Source: an uncultured Clostridium sp.
GTDB lineage: Bacteria; Bacillota; Clostridia; Clostridiales; Clostridiaceae
Reading direction: 5' to 3'
Assembly (NCBI GenBank): GCA_934755305.1
Contig: CAKVLD010000004.1
Coordinates: 85,462-149,461 of the forward strand
Length of the DNA: 64,000 nt
The notes under the pieces are model-generated. The model did no database searches, was not told the origin of the DNA, and saw only the letters and a list, made by a program, of their open reading frames with translations. The first letter of the stretch is position 1. Every line of letters begins with the position of its first letter. This document shows positions 27,659 to 34,720 of this stretch, one piece after another. A program made the position numbers and the translations under genes.

Positions 27659-27883
27659 TTAATCTATGCTATCAAGATCATCAGAAGTTTCAGGTAGTAT
27701 GTTTTCTCCTTCATCAGCCAAGCTTTCTGTGTAATCAAATTCCTGACAAGCTATATTATTAGCTACTATACGATTAGTAGCGGGATTTGCTAATTTTGTT
27801 GAAGTTCCATTAGGTGCAAAACTTCTTATATTCTGTGGGTGATAGCAAGTTCTAGTACGTGGTAAGTAAGGTTTATCTTCCAT
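27659..27883 (-). CDS. Small conserved-looking protein of unknown function
   Basis: A 74-residue protein that I do not recognise. It is rich in Asn, Pro and Thr in the first half (PRTRTCYHPQNIR, NPATNRIVANNIACQ) and strongly acidic at the end. Two cysteines, at about residues 13 and 46, could bind a metal or form a disulfide. There is no signal peptide or membrane segment. AAAGGAGG about 7 bases before ATG makes it a real gene rather than a chance frame. It is flanked by a shared hairpin on one side and the divergent prfC promoter region on the other. Confidence 0.7.
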   Translation of the reverse strand: MEDKPYLPRTRTCYHPQNIRSFAPNGTSTKLANPATNRIVANNIACQEFDYTESLADEGENILPETSDDLDSID

Positions 27884-28044
27884 AACAAGTCCTCCTTTAT
27901 TTTATTAATATGATTAGTTTATTCAAAAATATAAAAATAATTCAAAAGGATTTTATAGAATAATAATTATTCCCTAAACTTCATTGCTTTATGATATAAT
28001 AATAAGTTGTAAATGAAGGAATTATATTAGAGGAGGAAAAAACT

Positions 28045-29637
28045 TTGTCTGATTACATAAATGAAATAAAAAAGAGAAGAACCTTTGCAATTATTTCTCA
28101 CCCAGATGCTGGTAAGACTACTCTTACAGAAAAGTTCTTACTATATGGAGGAGCTATAAGACTGGCAGGTTCTGTAAAGGCTAGAAAAGCATCAAAACAT
28201 GCTGTTTCAGACTGGATGGAAATAGAAAAGCAAAGAGGTATTTCTGTTACATCATCAGTAATGCAATTTAATTATAATGATCACTGTATAAATATACTAG
28301 ATACACCAGGGCACCAAGACTTCTCAGAAGATACTTATAGAACTCTTATGGCAGCTGATTCAGCAGTAATGGTTGTTGATGCAGCTAAAGGTGTGGAAGA
28401 TCAAACAAGAAAGTTATTCCATGTTTGTGCTTTAAGAGAAATGCCTATATTTACTCTTATAAATAAGATGGATAGAGAAGCTCAAGATCCTTTTAAACTA
28501 TTAGATGATATAGAGAATGAATTAGGAATAAAAACTTATCCTATGAACTGGCCAATAGGTTCAGGTAAGGACTTTAAAGGTATATATGAAAGAGATAACA
28601 ATAGAATTATAGTTTTCAATGGTGGAAATCATGGTCAAAACGAAGTTGAAACTGTAGAAGGAAATGTTGAAGATGAAAAGTTCAGAGAAATATTAGGAGA
28701 AGCTCTTCATAATAAGTTAATGGAAGATATCGAACTTTTAGATATTGCTGGAGATGACTTTGACATAGAAAAGGTAAGAAAAGGTGAATTAACACCTGTA
28801 TTCTTTGGATCAGCATTAACTAACTTTGGGGTTCAACCATTCCTTGAGCATTTCCTAGAAATGACTACATCACCACTTCCAAGAAACTCAAGTATTGGAG
28901 AAATTGATCCATTTGATGAAAAATTCTCTGCTTTTGTATTTAAGATTCAAGCGAATATGAACAAGGCTCATAGAGATAGAATTGCCTTTATGAGAATATG
29001 TTCAGGTAAGTTTGAAAAAGGTATGGAAGTTATGCATATGCAAGGTGGTAAGAAGATTAAACTTGCACAACCACAACAATTTATGGCTCAAGATAGAGAA
29101 ATAGTAGAAGAAGCTTATGCAGGAGATATTATCGGGGTATTTGATCCAGGTATATTCTCAATTGGTGATACTTTATGTTCACCTTCAAATAAATTTAAAT
29201 TTGAAGGAATACCAGCTTTCGCACCAGAACATTTTGCAAGAGTTAGACCAGTAGATACTATGAAGAGAAAACAATTCGTAAAAGGTGTTACACAAATAGC
29301 TCAAGAAGGTGCTATCCAAGTATTTAAGGAACTTCATATAGGTATGGAGGAAATAATAGTTGGAGTTGTAGGGGTACTACAATTTGAAGTTTTAGAATAT
29401 AGACTTAAGAGTGAATATAACGTAGACATCAAGATGGAAAGACTTCCATATAGATATGTAAGATGGATAGAAAATGATGATATTGATCCAGATACATTAA
29501 ATCTTACCTCAGATACTAAGAAAGTTAAGGATCTTAAGGATAGAAACATTCTTATATTCCAAAATGACTGGGGTATTAGTTGGGCTCTAGACCATAATGA
29601 TGGAATAATACTATCAGGTGTAGGAAAGACTGAGTAG
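28045..29637 (+). CDS. prfC: Peptide chain release factor 3
   Basis: A 530-residue translational GTPase that recycles RF1 and RF2 from the ribosome after peptide release. G1 SHPDAGKTTLTEK lies near residue 18, the switch I region contains QRGISVTSS, G3 DTPGHQDFSEDT near 88 and G4 NKMDRE near 142; C-terminal RF3 domains are complete. Start is TTG, with AGGAGG about 9 bases upstream. Length is normal. The TAG stop is followed immediately, with no spacer, by repeat copy C1. Confidence 0.96.
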   Translation: MSDYINEIKKRRTFAIISHPDAGKTTLTEKFLLYGGAIRLAGSVKARKASKHAVSDWMEIEKQRGISVTSSVMQFNYNDHCINILDTPGHQDFSEDTYRTLMAADSAVMVVDAAKGVEDQTRKLFHVCALREMPIFTLINKMDREAQDPFKLLDDIENELGIKTYPMNWPIGSGKDFKGIYERDNNRIIVFNGGNHGQNEVETVEGNVEDEKFREILGEALHNKLMEDIELLDIAGDDFDIEKVRKGELTPVFFGSALTNFGVQPFLEHFLEMTTSPLPRNSSIGEIDPFDEKFSAFVFKIQANMNKAHRDRIAFMRICSGKFEKGMEVMHMQGGKKIKLAQPQQFMAQDREIVEEAYAGDIIGVFDPGIFSIGDTLCSPSNKFKFEGIPAFAPEHFARVRPVDTMKRKQFVKGVTQIAQEGAIQVFKELHIGMEEIIVGVVGVLQFEVLEYRLKSEYNVDIKMERLPYRYVRWIENDDIDPDTLNLTSDTKKVKDLKDRNILIFQNDWGISWALDHNDGIILSGVGKTE

Positions 29638-29884
29638 TTTTAATGTTATGATAACTAAAAAGAAATAGGGTTTTTAGTTTCGCTTAGCAAAATTGGGATT
29701 CATGGAGTATTTCTATCATTTAAAAACTTTGTTGTGACGAGAATCCAAAACTCGCATAAGGCTCAAACAATTGGATTCAATAGCGTCCCATCAAAATTTT
29801 TAAATGATGAAATACTAGACCATTTTCCCAAATGCTGCGCTGCACTAAAAACCCTATTTCTTTTTTTGTATACAGAACATAAAA
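29638..29884 (+). repeat. Palindromic 3'-UTR element, full-length copy C1
   Basis: About 247 bp starting on the base after the prfC stop codon. Left end TTTTAATGTTATGATAAC (29638-29655). Outer arms 29657-29678 and 29844-29865 are perfectly complementary over 22 bp and unrelated to the arms of A1, A2 or B1. Apical stem GAATCCAA/TTGGATTC (29741-29748/29771-29778) encloses loop CTCGCATAAGGCTCAAACA. The right end is GTATACAGAACATAAAA. Confidence 0.85.
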
Positions 29885-29930
29885 ATTTATTAGGTATATG
29901 AAGTAATAAAATAGGTAGTTATTTGAAATA

Positions 29931-30080
29931 TAGAAGTATTAAAGTTAGAACTCACACAAGGTTCAAACAACTGGATTCGATAGCGTCCCACTAGAATTTT
30001 TAAATGATGAAATACTAAACCCTTTCCCTAAATGCTATACTTCGCTAAATATCATAATTCTTTTTTATATACAAAACATT
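29931..30080 (+). repeat. Palindromic element, 5'-truncated copy C2
   Basis: It begins in TAGAAGTATTAAAGTTAG, directly followed by the loop (CTCACACAAGGTTCAAACA) and the complete 3' side with right end ATATACAAAACAT. The 5' half is absent. It shares this junction with C3, and the two, with flanking bases from about 29885, form an imperfect tandem repeat with a period near 201 bp. Confidence 0.75.
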
Positions 30081-30131
30081 AAAAAACATACTAGCTAGAT
30101 AAGTGATGTTGTAGGTAACTATTTTTAAGTA

Positions 30132-30282
30132 TAGAAGTATTAAAGTTAGAACTCGCACAAGGCTCAAACAGCTGGATTTAATAACGTCCCACTAGATTTT
30201 TTAAATAATGAAATACTAGGTCCTTTATCAAAATACTGCGCTACACTAAATACCATTATTATTTTTGTATACAAAACATCGT
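30132..30282 (+). repeat. Palindromic element, 5'-truncated copy C3, fused to the TipAS-like gene
   Basis: It has the same truncation as C2, with loop CTCGCACAAGGCTCAAACA at 30151-30169. Its right end (GTATACAAAACAT, about 30268-30280) is joined to the 3' end of the minus-strand TipAS-like gene, which reads through it and stops in the loop. Confidence 0.75.
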
Positions 30283-30946
30283 TGTATTTTTTTAAAGCTT
30301 TTCCTATAAATAAAGATGCTCCTTTTCCATATTTTTTATCAACTAACTTTATCCACTCTGGATAGATTAAATAAAGCTGTACCATGGAGTGCCAGTTATC
30401 TTCACCTATTTCTATATTAAAAATTTTATAATCGCTTTTAGCTGTATTAGTTATTTCCTCGGCAATTTGTTGAACTTCATTAGAGAAAGCTTCTTTGTTT
30501 GAGTTATAGACAAGTTTGTTATATAATTGTTTTAATTTTGGATGCTTATCTTCTAATATATCATTTTTGAATTTTTCAAATCCTTCTGATAGAGACAATA
30601 AATCACTATTTAATATATTATTTTTAATAGCATTAGAATATTCTTTTATACTTCCATATTGATTTATTGCATTTTTAACAATTTCATCTTCTTTAGATTT
30701 TACACTTTTAATTATCTTATTAAACATTTCTATACTGCCAAAATATTTAATTATCTTATCTTCATGTTCCTTTTTTAGATTTTCTAAGGTATTATAATAT
30801 TCACTCATATCAAATTCATTAAAACTCAAATCATTATCTCCTTGTATAGTTTTACCAATAAGATCTATTAATCTATTTAGTCTATCTCTTTTTTGAATTA
30901 ATAATTTTTCTTGATTTTTTAGAACTTCTATTTTTACTGTTCTCAT
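30164..30946 (-). CDS. TipAS-like effector-domain protein lacking the MerR DNA-binding domain
   Basis: A 260-residue protein. It opens with a basic coiled coil (KNQEKLLIQKRDRLNRLIDL) that in MerR-family regulators follows the winged helix, then a helical region (YFGSIEMFNKIIKS, YGSIKEYSNAIKNN, HPKLKQLYNKLV, DNWHSMVQLYLIYPEWIKLVDK) resembling the TipAS ligand-binding fold. No helix-turn-helix is present. ATG at 30946 has GAGGTGA upstream. About the last 38 residues, after GKALKKYN, are encoded by repeat C3 and look foreign to the family. TipAS domains bind thiopeptides and other drugs, so this could be a stand-alone binding protein or a decaying gene. Confidence 0.68.
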   Translation of the reverse strand: MRTVKIEVLKNQEKLLIQKRDRLNRLIDLIGKTIQGDNDLSFNEFDMSEYYNTLENLKKEHEDKIIKYFGSIEMFNKIIKSVKSKEDEIVKNAINQYGSIKEYSNAIKNNILNSDLLSLSEGFEKFKNDILEDKHPKLKQLYNKLVYNSNKEAFSNEVQQIAEEITNTAKSDYKIFNIEIGEDNWHSMVQLYLIYPEWIKLVDKKYGKGASLFIGKALKKYNDVLYTKIIMVFSVAQYFDKGPSISLFKKSSGTLLNPAV

Positions 30947-31034
30947 TATTTCACCTCGAAATTTAAAGTTAAAGTTGCATATACTATTCTTAATGGCCAT
31001 TTCTATTTATTTGGTATATCCAAGCTTTGTTTTC

Positions 31035-31065
31035 ATGATACACCATTACGTCACGTGAGGGTCAA
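31035..31065 (-). promoter_or_regulatory. MerR-type promoter with a 19-bp spacer
   Basis: On the minus strand, TTGACC (31065-31060) and TATCAT (31040-31035) are separated by exactly 19 bases, and the spacer holds the imperfect dyad CCTCACGTGACGTAATGG. A 19-bp spacer with a central dyad is the signature of promoters untwisted by MerR-family activators. It lies about 90 bases before the TipAS-like gene, with no DNA-binding domain encoded between. Confidence 0.7.
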
Positions 31066-31107
31066 CACTAAGAGTGAATTTTTTACTATCTATACTTTTA
31101 AGTTTTT

Positions 31108-31352
31108 TAGATTAGTGTTATGAGTACAAAAAAAGAATTAGGGCATTTAGTGAAACGCAGCATTTAGATAAGGTATTAGTATTTCATCATTTAAAAAATT
31201 TATTGGACGCAACAGGAGGACAATTGTTTGAGCTTGTCGAGTTTTGAACTCCCGTCCATTAAATTTTTTAAATGATAGAAATTGTATGTGCAATCTAGCC
31301 AGTATGCTGAAATCAAAAATAACCTCTATCTTTTATTACAATAACAACTAAT
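31108..31352 (-). repeat. Palindromic 3'-UTR element, near full-length copy D
   Basis: A minus-strand copy of about 245 bp. Its left end (plus strand ATTACAATAACAACTAATT, about 31335-31353) includes the TAG stop of the small HTH gene. The 3' core, a shortened loop (TGTTTGAGCTTGTCGAGTTT on the plus strand) and right end (TTAGTGTTATGAGTAC, 31112-31127) are recognisable. Its outer arms pair only imperfectly, so it seems more decayed than A1, A2, B1 and C1. Confidence 0.75.
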
Positions 31353-31575
31353 TAAAAAATATATAATCACCTGTTTTTAGGTTTCTTTTGTTACAGTAAT
31401 CTACTACATGTACTACTAATTTTATGCTTCCATTACTTTTACCACTAACAACTCTACTTATAGTACTTGGTGATACATCTATTACTCTTGCACATGTATT
31501 CATATTTCCGTTAAATCTTTCATCAACTAACTTTTTTATACCTATAGATATTGTACCTTTTTCTTTATCCCCCAT
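31348..31575 (-). CDS. Small helix-turn-helix transcriptional regulator
   Basis: A 75-residue Cro/XRE-like DNA-binding protein. NMNTCARVIDVSPSTISRVVSGKSNGS matches a helix-turn-helix, with STISRV in the recognition helix and no ligand domain. AAGGAGG about 7 bases before ATG supports it as a gene. It is divergent from the first capsule operon with a 297-bp shared spacer, so it may regulate itself and that operon; a repeated GTGCAAAAA motif in the spacer is a possible target. Regulation of the capsule is inferred from position. Confidence 0.78.
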   Translation of the reverse strand: MGDKEKGTISIGIKKLVDERFNGNMNTCARVIDVSPSTISRVVSGKSNGSIKLVVHVVDYCNKRNLKTGDYIFFN

Positions 31576-31872
31576 AAATATACCTCCTTATTGTAAAAAA
31601 ATGTATTTAATAAATAAAGTATATATTTCATTTAAGCAAAATTCAATATTGCAAAAGATGAAATGAGAGAAAGTTGTGCGTTAGTGCAAAAATTAAATTA
31701 TTTTACTAATTTGGAATATGAAATTTGATGAGACAGTATATAAAAATATAGATAAAAATGTCGAATAAAGTTTTTTACTATATATTTTGTGCAAAAACTT
31801 AAATAATGCTATAATATAGTTTGAAAAAATACTCGAAATAAGGTAATTAATTAAAAATTATGGAGGTTATAG
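31576..31872 (+). promoter_or_regulatory. Divergent spacer with the locus 1 promoter and a duplicated motif
   Basis: TTGTGC (31787-31792) and TATAAT (31810-31815), 17 bases apart, are the probable locus 1 promoter. GTGCAAAAATTAAATTA (from 31684) is echoed by GTGCAAAAACTTAAATAA (from 31789), the second copy overlapping the -35 box. The duplicated motif is a candidate operator. The rest of the spacer is AT-rich with no coding sign. Confidence 0.5.
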
Positions 31873-32559
31873 ATGAATCAAGAGAATATAAAGGTACAAG
31901 ATATAGTAGATGCTATAAGAAATAGATGGCAATTAATTGTGAGTATTACATTGACTTCAGTTATTATAGCAAGTTTTTTTACTTTATTTATAGTTAAACC
32001 TAAATATGAAGCAAGCACGAAATTATTCATAGGAAAAGAAAGTAGTGAAAATAAAGATCAAAGCTATAGTAGCAACGATGTTCAAATGTATCAAAAATTA
32101 TTAAAAACTTATTCAGATGTAATAATGACAAGTGATTTAGTTGAAAGAGCTTTAAGTTCTGAAAGCTTAGATGTGGATTCTGAATTAGTTTTAGCTGGTT
32201 TAACAGTTACTCCTAAAACAGATACACAAATATTACAAATTCAATATACAAATACTGATAAGAATCTAGCAATGGAAGTTGTAGATGCTATTACACAAGA
32301 ATTTGTAAAAACATCAAGTGAATTAATCTCTAATGCAAATGTAAAGATAATTGAAACAGTTAAATTACCACAATCTCCAGTAAGCCCTAATAAAAAGCTT
32401 AATATATCTGTTGCTTTTGTTTTAGGCTTATTAATTAGTACTACTTTAGCATTAGTTCTTGAATTTATGAATAATACTTTTAAGTACAAAGAACAAGTAG
32501 AAAATATTTTAGGTGTACCAGTAATAGGAACTATTCCAAATACAGATATTGTGAAATAA
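31873..32559 (+). CDS. Wzz-like polysaccharide co-polymerase / BY-kinase activator (locus 1)
   Basis: A 228-residue membrane protein with transmembrane segments near residues 20-42 and 174-196 around an extracytoplasmic domain. PKYEASTKLFIG after the first segment and LPQSPVSPNKKL before the second are family motifs. In Firmicutes this CapA/CpsC/YveK type controls chain length and presents its short cytoplasmic tail to the separate tyrosine kinase. GGAGG lies about 9 bases upstream. It is the first gene of locus 1, eleven bases before the kinase gene. Paralogues head loci 2 and 3. Confidence 0.92.
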   Translation: MNQENIKVQDIVDAIRNRWQLIVSITLTSVIIASFFTLFIVKPKYEASTKLFIGKESSENKDQSYSSNDVQMYQKLLKTYSDVIMTSDLVERALSSESLDVDSELVLAGLTVTPKTDTQILQIQYTNTDKNLAMEVVDAITQEFVKTSSELISNANVKIIETVKLPQSPVSPNKKLNISVAFVLGLLISTTLALVLEFMNNTFKYKEQVENILGVPVIGTIPNTDIVK

Positions 32560-32570
32560 GGGAGAATAAT

Positions 32571-33236
32571 ATGTTTATAGTAGAAAAAAAACCAAAATCA
32601 ATTTCAGCAGAAAGTTATAGAACTCTAAGAACTAATATACAATATTCTTCTTTTGATAAAGAAATTAGGACAATAGTTGTAACTAGTTCTGAACCTGGAG
32701 AAGGAAAATCAACTGTTGTAGGAAATTTAGCACTTTCATTTGCACAATCATATAAAAGTACAATAATAATAGATTGTGATTTAAGAAAACCTTCATTACA
32801 TAAGAAGTTTAGAATATCAAATATGGTAGGACTTTCGGATATATTAATAGGAAGAAAATCTTTAGTTGAAGCGGTTAATCAATACAATGAAAATATGCAT
32901 ATAATTACATCAGGAAAAATACCACCAAATCCTGCAGAAATGTTAGGGTCTAAAGCCATGGAAAGATTAATAGCAGAACTTAAGGAAATATACGATGTAA
33001 TTATTTTAGATTCAGCACCTTTGCAAGCTGTAACTGATGCACAAATTCTTTCTACTAAGTCTGATGGAACAATATTAGTAGTTAGAGCTGAAAAAACCAA
33101 AAGAGATTCAGTAGCTAGTGCTAAGGAGTTATTAGATAAAGTAAATGCTAATGTATTGGGAGTAGTGTTAAATGCTACTGAAAATAGAAGGGGTAAGTAT
33201 TACTATTATTATGGTCATGGAGAAAAGGAGAAATAG
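32571..33236 (+). CDS. BY-family tyrosine kinase for capsule control (locus 1)
   Basis: A 221-residue cytoplasmic kinase of the CpsD/CapB type. Walker A SEPGEGKST lies at about 40-48, Walker A' IIDCDLRKPS near 70, Walker B VIILDSAP near 143, and the autophosphorylated cluster YYYYYG is at the C-terminus. It acts with the preceding Wzz-like activator and the following PHP phosphatase in a phosphorylation cycle that controls export and polymerisation. Its first 60 residues differ from the locus 2 paralogue at a single position, far closer than the remainder. Confidence 0.94.
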   Translation: MFIVEKKPKSISAESYRTLRTNIQYSSFDKEIRTIVVTSSEPGEGKSTVVGNLALSFAQSYKSTIIIDCDLRKPSLHKKFRISNMVGLSDILIGRKSLVEAVNQYNENMHIITSGKIPPNPAEMLGSKAMERLIAELKEIYDVIILDSAPLQAVTDAQILSTKSDGTILVVRAEKTKRDSVASAKELLDKVNANVLGVVLNATENRRGKYYYYYGHGEKEK

Positions 33237-33240
33237 TTAG

Positions 33241-34008
33241 ATGATAGATATTCATTCACATATTTTGCCTAATATAGATGACGGTTCTAAAAGCGAAGAG
33301 ATAACCTTAGAAATGTTAAGAGCTGCTGTTAAAGATGGAACAAAAGAAATAATAGCTACTCCTCATTTTTGTAGAGGATATGGAGATACTGAATATAAAA
33401 AAGTTAAAGAACTAGTAAAAGAAGTTCAAGAGTTAGCAGATGAAGCAGGAATAGATATTAAAATATATCATGGTCAAGAAGTATATTATTCAGAAAGAAT
33501 GTTAGAAGATTATGATAATGGACTTATAGGAACTATAAATGATTCGAGATATATGTTATTTGAATTACCTATGACATCTAAATTAGATGAAAATATATTT
33601 GATGTTTTATATGAAATGCAACTTAAAGGAATAGTTCTTATATTAGCACACCCTGAAAGATATAAATTTATAATTGAAAAGCCAAGTACAATAAATAGAT
33701 TTATAGATGAAGGGATTCTATTTCAACTAAATTCAGGAAGTATAGAAGGAAAGTTTGGAGAAAAGATAAAGAAAACAGCAAGTATTTTGTTAGAAAATGG
33801 CATTTATAACTTTATTGGATCTGATGCACACAATACTACTTCAAGAAGGACAGGCATATTAGAGGGAAGTAAATTAGCAAAAGAAAAAAATAAAGTATAT
33901 AGAAATCTCTTTAAATATAGTGCTAATAAGATATTAAATAATGAAGAAGTAGAATTTGTGGGAAAAAAAATTAAAGAGAAAAAGTCGTTTTTATCATTCT
34001 TTAAGTAA
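33241..34008 (+). CDS. PHP-type tyrosine-protein phosphatase (locus 1)
   Basis: A 255-residue CpsB/CapC/YwqE-type phosphatase. MIDIHSHILPNIDDGS, TPHFCRGY, YHGQEVYYSE, LILAHPERYKF and FIGSDAHN contain the metal-binding His, Glu and Asp residues of the PHP fold. It removes phosphate from the tyrosine cluster of the kinase encoded immediately upstream. The gene is the third in the operon, four bases after the kinase stop. Length is normal; the C-terminus ends in a basic patch (KKIKEKKSFLSFFK). Confidence 0.93.
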   Translation: MIDIHSHILPNIDDGSKSEEITLEMLRAAVKDGTKEIIATPHFCRGYGDTEYKKVKELVKEVQELADEAGIDIKIYHGQEVYYSERMLEDYDNGLIGTINDSRYMLFELPMTSKLDENIFDVLYEMQLKGIVLILAHPERYKFIIEKPSTINRFIDEGILFQLNSGSIEGKFGEKIKKTASILLENGIYNFIGSDAHNTTSRRTGILEGSKLAKEKNKVYRNLFKYSANKILNNEEVEFVGKKIKEKKSFLSFFK

Positions 34009-34047
34009 AGTTACTAAAATAAATTTTATAGGGGTGATTGTTTAAAG

Positions 34048-34707
34048 GTGGCAAATTCAAAAATGTTTAAAAAAGAAATGCCGTTAGAATATGAGAAGGT
34101 TGGGCTATTTTATTCTTTTTTTAAAAGATTATTTGATGTGATTTTATCATTAATGGGGATAATTTTATTAAGCCCTATTTTTATAATAGTAATTATAGCA
34201 ATAAAAATTGATAGTAAAGGTAAAGCTTTTTTTGTACAAGAGAGAGTTGGACTTAAAGGTAATATATTCAGAATGTATAAATTTCGTTCAATGGTAGTTG
34301 ATGCGGAAGAATTAAAGAAAAACCTTATGACTCAAAATGAAATGGGAGGTCCTATGTTTAAGATGAAAGAAGACCCAAGAGTAACTAGAGTTGGTAGGTT
34401 TATTAGAAAAACAAGCATAGATGAATTACCACAACTTTTTAATGTTTTAAAAGGTGATATGAGTTTAGTAGGGCCTAGACCATCTCTTCCTAGTGAAGTT
34501 AAAGAATTTGAAACATGGATGATGGAAAGGTTAGTGGTAAAGCCAGGTATAACTTGTTATTGGCAAGTATCCGGAAGAAATAATATAGATTTTATTGATT
34601 GGATGAAGCTTGATATAAAGTATGTTAGAGAAAAGAATATATGGATTGATGTTAAGTTAATATTTAAAACAGTATTTGTTCTTTTTGGAGATGAACATGC
34701 AAGTTAA
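34048..34707 (+). CDS. Initiating undecaprenyl-phosphate sugar-1-phosphate transferase (locus 1)
   Basis: A 219-residue bacterial sugar transferase that places the first sugar phosphate of the repeat unit on undecaprenyl phosphate at the inner membrane face. One membrane hairpin (about residues 25-50) precedes the catalytic part: FVQERVG, MYKFRSMVVDAEE, DPRVTRVGRFIRKTSIDELPQ split across two helices, and SLVGPRPSLP. GTG start with AGGGGTG about 11 bases upstream. A close paralogue with the same following gene opens locus 3. The sugar (glucose, galactose or another) cannot be told. Confidence 0.93.
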   Translation: MANSKMFKKEMPLEYEKVGLFYSFFKRLFDVILSLMGIILLSPIFIIVIIAIKIDSKGKAFFVQERVGLKGNIFRMYKFRSMVVDAEELKKNLMTQNEMGGPMFKMKEDPRVTRVGRFIRKTSIDELPQLFNVLKGDMSLVGPRPSLPSEVKEFETWMMERLVVKPGITCYWQVSGRNNIDFIDWMKLDIKYVREKNIWIDVKLIFKTVFVLFGDEHAS

Positions 34708-34720
34708 GGAGAGAAAATTT

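Noticed and set aside
29638..30282. A CRISPR array, because of repeated 19-nt motifs with variable neighbours
   Set aside because: The spacing is near 200 bp, repeats lie within long hairpins, and no cas gene is present.
31424..31666. Plus-strand 80-codon frame opposite the small HTH gene
   Set aside because: It has no ribosome binding site and overlaps a minus-strand gene with a good one and a clear helix-turn-helix.
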